Positions 46,843 through 57,986 of a DNA stretch of 64,000 bases are shown here, in pieces. The notes beneath the pieces were generated by a model. The model was not told where the DNA came from. It saw only the letters and a program-made list of their open reading frames with translations, and made no database searches. The stretch lies in assembly GCA_020746875.1 (NCBI GenBank), contig JAGTJL010000014.1, forward strand, positions 1,860,001 to 1,924,000, given 5' to 3'. This stretch comes from Rhexocercosporidium sp. MPI-PUGE-AT-0058 (Eukaryota > Ascomycota > Leotiomycetes > Helotiales). Made by a program: the position numbers and the translations under genes. The stretch's first letter is position 1, and each line of letters starts with the position of its first letter.

Positions 46843-49731
46843 TTATTTTAAAATAGAATCATCCTCATCCTCATGCTCAGCAGAATCCTTCTCCAAAAAA
46901 GCTGGATACGACTTCCGCCATCCAGTCTGAAGCTCAGACACCTTCCTCGTCGAGTGACAAGCGCCATACCTCGTCAACAGCCTCTGTATCTCCGTATTCC
47001 CATGCGTCTTTGCCCAGAACATCGGCGTCTCGCCATACATATTACACAAGTTCGGATCCGCGCCTCTTTCAAGCAGGATCTTTACAACTTCTGCGTGGTT
47101 TCTGTAGACGGCGACGTGTAGAGCGCTGGAACTGGCTCGGCCGCCGAGTGCGTCGATGTCGGAGTCTTTTTCAGTCAGGAGAATGATCCGGACTACGTCG
47201 ACGAGACCGTATGAAGAGGCGTAGTAGAGGGGGCGTGTGTTGATGATAGTTTCGAATGGCACGCTGGGTATGAGACAGCCGACCCAGAAGGCGAAATTGC
47301 CGCCGGTTGGGAGAGTGCTGGATGGGGGAATTGAGGGTCAGTTCCAAATCATCAATTAAAGGAGAAAATATTATGCTCGACAAGACTGAGAGGTTCTAGC
47401 AAGTCCAGAAAGATACCATAAAACAAGATCTAGGATCTGGACTTACGATGTAGCAAAGAATGCTTGAATAGCTTCCTTCGTCTTCGTCTCTAGATAGTCA
47501 TCTGGATCTCCCGGTTCCTTCTTCATATACTCAGGCCAGTAGCTTATACAGTGTTGCAGAAACGGGTACGTTTGTACATGTTGGTGCCGTCTCTTGCAAC
47601 TGTCCCTTTTGGCGAATTCGGGGTTCATGAGGTAGCCGACACATGTTTGACCGAGGAACTTTTTGTGGGTTAGCACTATCTGCAGAGGAAACGACTATAG
47701 TCACTTGAAGGGAAAAGAGCGATTGCATGCTAACCTGCCGGGCCGACACCGGTGTGAAATGGAAGTGCGCTGGTCCAGTGGGGTTTGGTTGGGTCAAGTA
47801 GTCTGCTACAGAGGCGTGGGCGAGCCTCAATTTGGACATGGGATCGCTAGCTGGCCAGTTCGAGACGTATGAGACTGTTACAAGGGACGAACATCTGCTG
47901 GCATTAGTTTATATTAGGTTATGAGGAGCGCTTACTCACATAGACAGCACATTGCGAGTATCGATTAATCTCGAGTCCACATTAAAACATGGAGGAGCAC
48001 ACTCGAGATCAACAGCGAGAATCTCCACGATTTCCTCCAGAGTCAAAGATTCTTCTGTTGCTATAAGGGCACGTAAAATCTTCATGACTTCAGATAGATG
48101 GTCTTCGTCAATGTTAGCCAGTATCTGGTCGTAAGTCTGGTCCAGATTCTTGGGCAACCCTGCCGTGAGTGCTTTGCGGACGGCAGCTACAGAAAGGCAC
48201 CGATTCAGCATGTCCAGTTGGCATACAACCCATTGAAACCTGCGGTCAAGCATCAGTGAGAGCATTTTCACATGCGCTGAATTCAAGCTTACATTCCACC
48301 TTCCTCCTCAAGCAGCTTTGTCTGGATCTGCAATCGAATATCCGGGGGCCATTTTGACAATCTTTTATCATTCTGCAACTTATCCACGACATACAACACG
48401 ATATCTTCATTCAACGCGGCATCTTGAAGACATATCTTGTCCGTCACAATATTCGTTAAGGACTCTTCAATTTCTGTCAGCTGTCGACTCGTGGTCAAGA
48501 TATGCAGGCTCGCAAGATCCCATTCTCGCATTGTATGAATGAACTGGAGAATCTCTTCGCAGTCGGAACTTTCATCTAAGGCATCAAAGATGATGTAGAT
48601 ATTATGGAATGTTACGATCAAGTTCCGCAATACTGTGGTAAGAGCCTGGTCACCGGCTGTTTTGATGCCGTTCTGGTGCGCTCTGAAAATATCGAGGAGA
48701 AGCTGAGATGTTGTCTCAGTTTGGGTTGAGAGTTGAGTGATCAGGGACCGGATCAGGGAGGTGACATCTCGTTTCCCGGCATCGTTGAAATCGAAGTAGA
48801 AATACGTAACGGCTGTCTGAGGCATCTTCTGGCAGTATAGAATCAATTGATCGATCAGTGTAGAACAAAGCACCGTCTTTCCGCTACCAGCTACAAGCCA
48901 CAGTCAGTGATCATTCAAGCACCAAGAACCATGACCTACGGATGCCATATAGCCATAGGAATGACTGAGGCGAGGTCAGCCAGTGCTCATACTGCTTGCT
49001 TCTCAAGAGCCAAGTCCCAGTCTGGGACTGACGTTTCTTGCGATTAGCGACGTGGTTTATGAATGGATCTGGTGCTGCAAGCCATTTATGTATATCCTCT
49101 CGCACTTGATCTATAAATTGAATAAGCTACCCAGGTAGTCAAAAACATGGGGAAGGATAGCAAACCTGTGCGATACTTCTCAAACATGTCGGTCAATCCC
49201 CCAACTTGCTCCTGAATATTCAAGCTCAGAGAACTACTCAAAGTCAGCACCTTAAAACCAAATCATATCACGATATCAAGTAAATTAAGTAGAACCGCAC
49301 GTCTGATCCGCCGAAAGAGCCAAAAGCATCATACTCTTCGACCGCTCCAGCCCATCCAACGCCTTCTTAACCTCCGCCTCCTTAAGCGGCCACACCAGCG
49401 ACTTCTTGACCTTCCTCCATCCAGTCTCCGGCTCTAATTTCCTCTTCAATCTTAGCAACTCCTCTTGACAGCTCTGCAACGTTCCACCATCCTTAGCGAG
49501 GCGTTCTACAGTCGCCAAACTCGATGCAGAACTATCGGATTTTGTAGAATTCTCGATGAGGTTGAGTAGTGACTCGAGCACATCTTTCAGCGAATTAAGA
49601 GATGAGGATATCTGGAGCACTTCTCGGGATGCGGAGACGACGCCTTGACGGTAGTCGTAACAGATGGTTATGATTTTAGTGGTTACTTGGAGCACAGCTA
49701 TCAAGGTCCCGGTTATGCTGATTGGGTCCAT
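46843..49731 (-). CDS. HeLo-like / NACHT / ankyrin protein (fungal NLR-like STAND receptor)
   Basis: About eight exons from ATG 49731 to the stop at 46843, all joining in frame. The N-terminal domain MDPISITGTLIAVLQVTTKI with ICYDYRQGV is the fungal NACHT-associated HeLo-like region. The nucleotide-binding domain has Walker A GIPGSGKTVLCSTL (assembled across an intron near 48890-48945), Walker B IYIIFDALDE and sensor-like LHILTTSRQ. Then come a winged-helix-like segment (ALIATEESLTLEEIVEILAV, LRLAHASVADYL) and C-terminal ankyrin repeats (RPLYYASSYGLVDVVRIIL; SALHVAVYRNHAEVVKILLE; ETPMFWAKTHGNTEIQRLLT). Such proteins act as switch-like receptors in heterokaryon incompatibility or defence; the ligand is unknown. 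No stop or frameshift found. Confidence 0.85.
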
Positions 49732-50380
49732 GGCTGGGTGTCAGCCTTGTGAGGGGGAACGCAGCTCAATTTGTAGGACGGTTTTGCGGGGTGGTTTCTA
49801 TTACCTGATGCTGCACCTGCATGACCATGTCAGGTGACTGTGTCATGGGACGAATTGGCGAATAGGGTAAATGGATATGGAAGTATGGTCTTGAGTGTAA
49901 TTCGCCGCTCTTTGGTGGGTAATGAGACCTGGGAAAGGGGGTGCTGGAATGTCGAATATCCACAACTGCGACATTTATCGTCAGAGAATGTCCTCACACC
50001 TCCTTTGCAAACTTTCTATGTCATCTTCAAGGCCTTTTTTGACCTAATCAACATGTTCGGATACTGTAATAGGGTTTATTCTCTTCATAGAAGCTAACCT
50101 TATTCATTGCAATTGGTGTAAGAGCAACGCAAACCTTCAGTCAGACGTAGAAGAGTTTCCACAACCTCTTCACGCTATGATACAGTAAAAGATCCGCCCG
50201 ACGTTGCTAAAAACCTGAAGAGAATATTCATTTCGCCCGGAAGTCAATTCGTGTCGCTTTTTACCCGGTCATGCAAACCCAATAATGTACACAGAAGGAA
50301 TTCGTAACCCAAAATGAAACCGTCGCTCTAAAACTCAAGATGGCTCTAGATTCGCTGATATGCAATTGTGTGCGGATTCG
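49732..50380. other. Promoter of the NLR-like gene and 3' region of eIF4E
   Basis: No ORF of note. Confidence 0.45.
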
Positions 50381-51530
50381 CTACTTCTTGTCTGAGGAAG
50401 GAGCATTGTCAACATCTCTGTTTCCGTTGCGTCCTGGTGTGGTGTGGTGGTTGTTGTGCTGGTTGGATTTCTCCTTTCGCGCATCATCGATCGCAGTTCT
50501 TTGCTGAATGCTCGAGTCGTGACTCTTCCATTCTACCTTGGTGTCGGGCGGGAAGCCAAGAACACGCTTCATAGTCTCTCTGGAAGCAAGTCAGTAAAAT
50601 GCCACACTGCCTGGCGGGACGTGCGGAACATACCTGATCTTGAGGACCCTCCCACCATCATTGCGGGCCCAGATACTCAAGATGTCCTCGCCATTCCTAA
50701 CACTCAGAACAGCTCCGCACACCTCTTCACTAGCCTCTGCGAACTGATCACCGATCAGCGCAAAGAGGAGATCCTCCCAGTATCTGTCCGCGACCCCCTT
50801 CTTCAACCTAACGATCCACTTTCCACCTTTCTTGTTCTCGTCATCCTCCCAAACTGGTCGGATGCCTTTCTTGAATATGTGGTAGTCGGAAACGAGGGGC
50901 AAAGTCGAAGGGCGCTTCAAGTGGCTGTAGACCGTGAAGAACTCTTCCATCGTCTCGAACTGCGCCATGGGATGCAGGGTTTTCTCATACTCCACAAATC
51001 CGTTCGATTTCGATATTGGTGGACGGAACCACAGCGCCCAGCCATGTCTTAAGCTGTGCGTAGGTGGTGGTGTAGGTGCTTTGGATCCCGGGAGAGATGT
51101 CTTCGATGCCTTCGCACCAAGTTCCTTCTGCTTCTCAGCAGTAGGGGTTTTGGCACCAATCGCACTGATATAGTCCAAGCCGGTCGTTGCCTTTGGAGTC
51201 TTCGGGTTTGTGTTGAACTTGGAGAAGGCGCCTGTTCCAAATCCAAATGCGCCAGCTGCGCCGGAAGTTGGGGATGCGAGGGAGGTTGTAGAAGGAGGCA
51301 TGGTACTGAAAGGGTTTTTGTTGCTGTGGGATGAGTTCTCTCCTGCTCGTCTACCTATGGATCCGGAATAACTCTTGTTCGATTCATTCGGAGGACGAGC
51401 GCCGTTCGTAGAAGGAGTCCCAGTGGACGTGGACAAGGAGAGCTTGCTGGTGCTGCCATTTGGTTAGTTTTGCGCTCCAGGAGGGAAGAATCAAGAGAGC
51501 CTACTTGGAACGGCGAGTCCACAAATCCAT
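50381..51530 (-). CDS. Eukaryotic translation initiation factor 4E (cap-binding)
   Basis: Three exons (51530-51505, 51446-50634, 50579-50381) give 345 residues. A Ser/Thr/Pro-rich N-terminal extension of about 140 residues precedes the IF4E fold: LRHGWALWFRPPISKSNGF (first cap-stacking Trp region), MEEFFTVYSHLKRPSTLPLV, DYHIFKKGIRPVWEDDENKK (second Trp and acidic residue), GGKWIVRLKKGVADRYWEDL and VCGAVLSVRNGEDILSIWAR. It binds the mRNA 5' cap in the cytoplasm. The tail (DTKVEWKSHDSSIQQRT, then Asn/His-rich) is non-conserved. The long N-terminus and sequence style suggest the 4E-2/4EHP-like fungal paralogue rather than the canonical short factor, but this is uncertain. Confidence 0.87.
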
Positions 51531-52585
51531 GGAGAAGAGAGGTGGGGGGAATCAGGTGAAGTGCGGTTTGTAGAAGCTGCAAGCTTCGTTGTGTAGAGCT
51601 GCTGGCGGGCGGTATTCGATTCGATAGCTGTCGTCCTAGGGAGCAAGCGGAGTGAAGTATTTGTGAGGGGTTGGTGGCGACGCCAGAGGGTTGAAGTGTG
51701 AGTCGGCTTTCGATTATGCTGAAGATGCTTGAGAATATTGGTATTATGGCGGATATCTGAGTGTTACGTTCAATTGTTACTGGAAGTCGGGATGATGTTT
51801 GCAGTAGTAGGAGAGACGCTGAGGCAAACTGTAAAGGCGGCGGGGCCCTCTGGATCAGGTTTAGCTCAGCTCTCTAGCGCGGCGATGTAAAGCTAAAACA
51901 CACAATCTTCTTCCTCTTCTTTTCCTCTTTTCTCTTCAACAGCAAGACCTCCAACTCAAATCTTCGCCAGCTCGATTAGTTCCACACTCAGCTGGCGACT
52001 CCGATGCGTGGTCAAGATCAACTACCACTTTAAAACCATCGTCACGAGGGCCCCTATCTACTTTGTAGGCAGCGCGTGCTTCCATGACAAGATGATGACC
52101 TTCTGATGGAAACATGCTCACAGACTAGGATAGGTTCTGTTCGGGTACTGGACTCGCCTTTGGGGACTTACTTGTACGTAGCTTTGTTCTCTGTTGCTAC
52201 AATATCATATGATGAGACTCAACTCTGGTAATATGACTTCAGCCCTCATGCTTGCATGGAAAGCGGTCGAATATGAGATGTACAGATTGGCACTAATATC
52301 TGAATGATTTGCCTGTGGACTCCAAATTACTTGCATTCTAGATGTGATCCTCACTAACGCCTTTCGTCTACAGAAACCTTGAACGATCTTGGAATACCAG
52401 AACTTTTCGTCACAACTGGACTTGGTCACGTGGTTGTGTGTTGCGCTCCACCTCTCTCCTGAAGCCCCTCATGCTGCTGTCAAGGCAGTGTTCCTAGAAA
52501 GTGAGATTTAGGAGTCAGCCCTTTGTTTTCCAATCATCGAAAAGAGAGGCTCGATGTCCAAGTGGCACAAGAAGGCACCTGGAAC
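51531..52585. other. Promoter region of eIF4E and 3' end of the prenyltransferase
   Basis: No supported gene. A pyrimidine-rich tract lies at 51908-51937. Confidence 0.45.
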
Positions 52586-53509
52586 TTACCAGTCTCTCAG
52601 AAGCGGTACCAAACGTCCACAATATGAGCGCTCTGCTTTGATATATCTCTTTCCTCCAGGTCCAAAGCTCCAAGCAATCGCGTTCATTTCTTCTTTATCA
52701 AACGATGGAGCCGTTGAGAAGAACGTAGCCAAGCGGCTGCCGATCTCCGGAAAAGTGCCAATTGGCAGCTTCAAAGCATAGAAGCCCACTCGAGAAATCG
52801 ATCCAGTGCTCAACTTGATAGTCACAGCAAACGTGAATCCTGTAGGGTTGAGAAATTCCCGCATCTCCATGACCTCTGCCTCCGGCAGGGGAGGACAGTC
52901 TGCGAGTGCGACAAACTTGGTTGCTTGCTCCACGTTGAGAGGCCCTGGAGCTCGGAAGTAGATGTTCACGGTGCCGGAATGATAGTCAACGGCGACATGA
53001 CGAACAAGTTCCAGACCAAGATCATGGAATGTAGGGCCATGTTTCTTCAATGATTGAGGAACATGTTCCGCATTCAGAATGTCGTCAATTGGCCTCATGC
53101 CTCCCATATACACCCAAGCTTTGGTCAATCCGGTCCCAGCGTCAAAGTCGCATGACTGCTCAGGTGTTCCATCTCCTTTGTACAGCGAGCTCCAAGACGT
53201 TATCAGAGTCCCCATGATGTTGTCTTTCTCAATAAACCCCGCTTTCACTGCGATGGCAACAGTATCAACGGGACGACGTTCATAGAACCGAAAGTTTAGA
53301 GCATCCCCTGGTCGATTCGTCGCTCGCCACAAGACAGCTCCATCTTTAAAGCTTTGTGCATAAGCTTCAAGAACAGCCTTTGTTGCAGCTTCAGAGTAAG
53401 GTGCTTCGATAGCTTCTGCCGTTCGTTTGGTGTCCTCCAAGAATCTCTCTGGAGAGAAAACCTCCAAATCATCCCCTCTACTGGTGATTCGAGAATTGAG
53501 AACTCCCAT
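52586..53509 (-). CDS. ABBA-type aromatic prenyltransferase (CloQ/NphB family)
   Basis: Single exon of 307 residues, the normal size for this family. Family-like segments are FLEDTKRTAEAIEAPYSEAA, NFRFYERRPVDTVAIAVKAG, DAGTGLTKAWVYMGG, LVRHVAVDYHSGTVNIYFRA and TGFTFAVTIKLSTGSISRVG. There is no (N/D)DxxD motif, as expected for the Mg-independent barrel enzymes. They transfer an allyl group (usually dimethylallyl) to an aromatic ring in the cytosol. The few fungal members characterised act on dihydroxynaphthalene-type acceptors in vitro; their natural substrates are unclear. The final codons are followed by a perfect GTAAGT, so a short extra 3' exon is possible. No polyketide or peptide synthase is nearby. 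Confidence 0.85.
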   Translation of the reverse strand: MGVLNSRITSRGDDLEVFSPERFLEDTKRTAEAIEAPYSEAATKAVLEAYAQSFKDGAVLWRATNRPGDALNFRFYERRPVDTVAIAVKAGFIEKDNIMGTLITSWSSLYKGDGTPEQSCDFDAGTGLTKAWVYMGGMRPIDDILNAEHVPQSLKKHGPTFHDLGLELVRHVAVDYHSGTVNIYFRAPGPLNVEQATKFVALADCPPLPEAEVMEMREFLNPTGFTFAVTIKLSTGSISRVGFYALKLPIGTFPEIGSRLATFFSTAPSFDKEEMNAIAWSFGPGGKRYIKAERSYCGRLVPLLRDW

Positions 53510-56079
53510 GGTGATCTGGGCTTCTAGAAAGGATGATCGGGCGTGTTTTAATTTGATCTTTATTCCTCCGGAAGGAACCCGGACCTCTCATAGTCTTATA
53601 GGCAAAAGGTACGGAGCTACTTGCCCACTTTTTCCTCATGCAGAACGGCGGCTCATAGCCTACTGCGGTAAGGTGACTCGTGAGTGCAGCATCGCCAAAC
53701 TTTATCCGACTTGTTTCTATTATCCTACTGCACGTTCGGCGATTGCATTTCCTTGTCAACTAATGAGTCTGCAATCATGCCACCAATCGTGGAGCCAAAT
53801 CCTCATTTTCCCTAGCCAAGCTTTCCTTCACGTTCGGTACTTCCGGAAACCCGGAAGACTATTGTGTGCTTTCGTACCCCCACCAAATCCACTCCATATG
53901 TTTCGTCTTGCTCGATCAAATGCGCCTCCAGTTCGTGGCTAGCAGCATTCTGATTCCCCCTTCGAGCGCCTCTCCCGTCCATAAAGCCACCATTCCCAGC
54001 GGCACGTTGCGAACTGTTGGTCTCCCAGTTATCTTTCTGCAGGGTCAATATGCGGGAAGTGCATGCTTGGGAAAGATACTTGCCTGATGTGGTTGTTCCT
54101 CCGGGCACGGTGCCGTGGCAGCGGCCAACGCAGGAGGACCCACTTTCATACAGAAAGCGAATCGTTGTGTGTATTTATTTAGCTGCACACTACCAGCACC
54201 GTCCCAACCAGCGCACTTGGAAGATTGCGGGTGTGGGAAGTCTGGGCATATGCGCGCTCACTGACCGGGGTATTAGTAAAGAATGTAGTGTACCGTCAAT
54301 TTTAATTGCACCTTCCAACAGTGTTGCTAAATTATCGGTCCGTTATGCTTGCAAATGGGGATATCTCGGCAGTGGTTTTGACAACGTTACATGGCGATTT
54401 TCCTCCTAATCGGCTTGGATCAGAAGCGAAGTTGAGTTGAAAGATATCAATTGAGTTAGGCTGCGTCAGACTGGTGCACTATTCTTTCGTCAAATTCTCC
54501 CCTGGCTGATTGCCTAAAGTCCCATGGTCCTCAAACAAAAAAAAAAAAAAAAAAAAAACCTCCGACTCGCTTGCGAGACATCTCTATTGTTGAGTTGATA
54601 AAAGCCGAAGTCTCTGCATAGTGTGTGCTTGAATGGGCGAGCGAAACCAACCCTCAAGAAGTATCCAGAATGCTGGCGGAATTATCCTACATTTCACCCA
54701 GAATAGCACTCTATGAACTGTGCGTTGGGGGACGTTGCTCGACCGAAGGCGGCAAGGCGAAGGTCAAAAAAGCGATACAGCACCGAGTCGTCATCCTGCT
54801 TCAGGAGCTCTAGCTTCGTCGGCTATCGTTTGATGAGACTTCTGCACACCTACAACATGTGCCTTGGCTTCATTGCAAGGCTCTATCGGATCTGCTCTCA
54901 ACGTAATCGAGAGCATTCTACTTAGTTCTCGAAACATGCCGTCGCCAGACGCCGCGAACATACTTGCTTGCTCATATCGACTTTAGAGCTAGCTATGGGA
55001 AGTTAATCGAGACCATTTGAGGCGATCGGATAGCTTTCAGCCAACGCATCACAAGTTCTTGAATAGAGAAGGTCGATCTAGCTTTCAATGATAGCTAGGG
55101 CAGCGCAGCCTTACTCCTCGTTTAGACTAGAGCTTTTGATCTACATTGTAACCAATGATATCTCTCCCACATCTTGTACGATGATTATCACGGATGCGAT
55201 TGTCGAAGAGGTAAGGCAGAAGTCATTTATCTCAGGTCGGAAGGGCCGTCTTGGTGAGAGATTCTGGCTTCGAGGACAACGGTTGTCGCTTCAGTGTGCT
55301 AAATCAAGATCGTGGATTGATGGGTCATAACACAGGTAATATGCAGAGCCTTGCTGCGATGTGAAGCATTGACCCGTTTGAGCTTGGATTAGGCAGCTTT
55401 TTGACGGTGTTGTTGACATGTGCAAGCAGTGTAGTGTAAGTCTCCTGAACTCGCCCTGTTGTATTGATGTTCAAAATAGCGGCACAGTCGAAACACTGCC
55501 TACCTGATGTCAGTCTGCCAATCGATCGTTCTTGACATCCAAACGGGCAACACAAATCACACCGCAATTAGGCGCCTGAACTTTGCGTGGTTACACAGGT
55601 GTTCTTAATACAGCGGCATCCCATTCCATCGGGAGAGTGCTGACAACAATAATTCGATTGCCACAAAGGTCCAGAGGCTGCATCGACTGGATCAACACCA
55701 GGCCCCAATTGGCCTCTCTCATATCTCAGCACGGCTGAGTCCACCCCGGAGCATCTTGCAGAGGGGGGAGAACCAATGGCTTGACTCCAGTAAGACGGGA
55801 TTATGCCCAGCCTTATCAAAAAGACACTGCCATGGATGAGACGCGCCTCAACCCCACCTATTCTTAAATGTAGGAGGCTGTTTTTGAACTTCAATTCAGC
55901 CGCATAATATTTTTCGTTGCTCTTTTGTAAGTCTGAAATCGGTGAGGAACGCTATATAGTCTGCAGCTTTTGTGCAATGGCATCGTTGCAATGTGCGATT
56001 CAGTCCCACAAGTCTTCCCATCCATCTCCGTCCACTCATCCCAGCTCCTACAACGGCAAGGCTTCCAGCACTATCCACA
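53510..56079. other. Gene-poor 2.6 kb
   Basis: Only motif-free ORFs, the longest at 54017-54409 (+, 130 codons). A run of 22 A lies at 54537-54558. No decayed gene recognised. Confidence 0.4.
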
Positions 56080-57497
56080 ATGTCGCAGCCCATACCCACA
56101 AGACTCATCATCTGCGTCGACGGAACTTGGTTCACACCTGACGGTGCTCATCGTCCCGAATACCACAACAACACCAACATCTACCGTCTCTAGGCCAGCA
56201 TCAAGCGCGGAGAAATCAAGTCCCCTTCCGGCCAGAAATTCAACCAACTCAAACACTACGAACCCGGCATAGGAACCCGCGACGACATCGCCACCTTCGA
56301 ACGCTTGCAGACGGGAATCTTCGGCGCTGAATCCATCAGGCAAATAAAGCGAATTTACGAAATATGTTGCACCAAAACTTCCGGTCCACAGAATGAAGTC
56401 TGGTTCTACGGCTTCAGTTGCTGTGCTTATGTCGTGAGAGCTGTGGCTGGTCTTCTCCATCACATGTGAGCTTTGAACTCGGCGGGAACGAAAGCGTTCG
56501 AGCAAGATTACAGTAAAGCGTTGCGAGTCTACGAAGTCATGCAGAAATTTGCGCAGAAGAAAAATGCAACTCTAGGGCCAGGACAGGTCCATCATTTTCT
56601 AGAGGCAAGCTCAAGACCTGCACCAAAAATCCAATTCCTCGGCGCTTTTGATTCAGTAGAGGCTGTTAATGATCGGTGTTTGTATGATATCACGTTCAAT
56701 GACTCCATCTTGAATTTGCGTCATGCACTGGCCTTGAACGAGGACCGGAAGGATTTTAGTCCTGAGTATATGTATCCGGACCTTGGCCAGGACAGGTTAC
56801 AGAAACGAAGTTTCTTTCAGATGTGGTTCCTCGGTGTGCACATTGACCTTGGGGGTTCAGCATCGAATAACGGACTGGCGCTATATCCTCTAGGGTGGAT
56901 GTTACTAGAAAGTGAAGCGAAAGGCATGATCCTGGAGTTTGACAGTAGTTTCGCCGGACGTGCACCTATTGATAACCCTTTACAGCTTGTTTTCCCTACT
57001 CGTAAGGTTAGGAGGAAGGCGACAGAGCAATGGAAGTGTAAGGCGAGAAATGGAGTTGTGGTAAAATTTCAAGATCTCAGGAAGATTCACAATCTCCCGG
57101 CATACAAGCAGCGCTACCAAATCTGTATCAACAAGCACAAGGGTGTGTACTGGAAACGGAGTCCGAGGATTCCGTTCAATTGTGATGGAGAGCTGAAGGG
57201 TTATTGTGAGCATGGTATGTGATCTGGTCTTTACCACTGAGATGATTGTTTACTAACTTCCTCAAAGCCGCACAGGGAACGATCTTGCATCCTTCGGTCT
57301 ATCTACTAAGCCTTCAGGAATACTCCAATGTCGGTTTAGACATCAAGGACTTTTCGTTTCGAAAGGGGGTCGAAGCTTTGAGGCCGAAAATGTTTTGTAA
57401 CGAAGATGAATTGAACATTGGAAACCAGAGTTTGTGGGGCCAACTCCTTCGGAATCTAGGCTTGAAGAATATTGAGACTTCAGATGGATCAGAATGA
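56080..57497 (+). pseudogene. DUF2235 alpha/beta-hydrolase pseudogene
   Basis: It opens with MSQPIPTRLIICVDGTWFTP and NNTNIYRL, the DUF2235 start, then KHYEPGIGTRDDIATFERLQ, GIFGAESIRQIKRIYE, IQFLGAFDSVEAVND, LALNEDRKDFSPEYMYP and FLGVHIDLGGSASNNGLALY. The last exon (from about 57269) follows an intron at 57215-57268. TAG at 56191-56193 follows YRL, and TGA at 56466-56468 sits in GLLHHM-stop-ALNSAG. The nucleophile elbow, normally GFSRGAY, reads GFSCCAY, so two residues after the catalytic Ser have changed. These proteins are phospholipase-like hydrolases; this copy cannot make a full product. Confidence 0.8.
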
Positions 57498-57986
57498 CGC
57501 GGATCGCCAAACGTGGACATACTCGAACCATGAAAGGGCATCACGGTTCTGCTTATCTGCCCCAGAGGTGTGCATTTGAGAGGCACATTCTAGCCGTCAA
57601 GAAAGTCGACGTCTGCAAGTATTCGCAGAACGCACTGTAAGTCTGTATTCAATACACTAAACTATTCTACCATGCAGCTAACCTGTCTAAAAGGGTACCT
57701 GCGTCACTCCTGACAATTCGAAACCCTGTCTATTCCCACAAAACACAGTCTATATCCAAGTCCAATATAGTGACACCCAGCGCCCACTTACATCAAGATC
57801 TCAAACCCCATACAAGCCAAAATAAAATCTATGTAAGCATATAAAGAAAAACCTATCCTGAGAAATCTATTAGCTGGCTTGATGCTTGAACTTTTTCCCG
57901 GAAGAAACTCGCGGCTTCGCTTATTCAAAAGACGGCAGACCAGCTCCAACAGAACCAAAACACGCCCGTACCTTCCACAGAACGCC
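57498..57986. other. 3' intergenic between convergent genes
   Basis: No gene seen. Confidence 0.45.

Noticed and set aside
54017..54409. 130-codon plus-strand ORF
   Set aside because: No recognisable domain and no support from adjacent exons; left as part of a gene-poor stretch.
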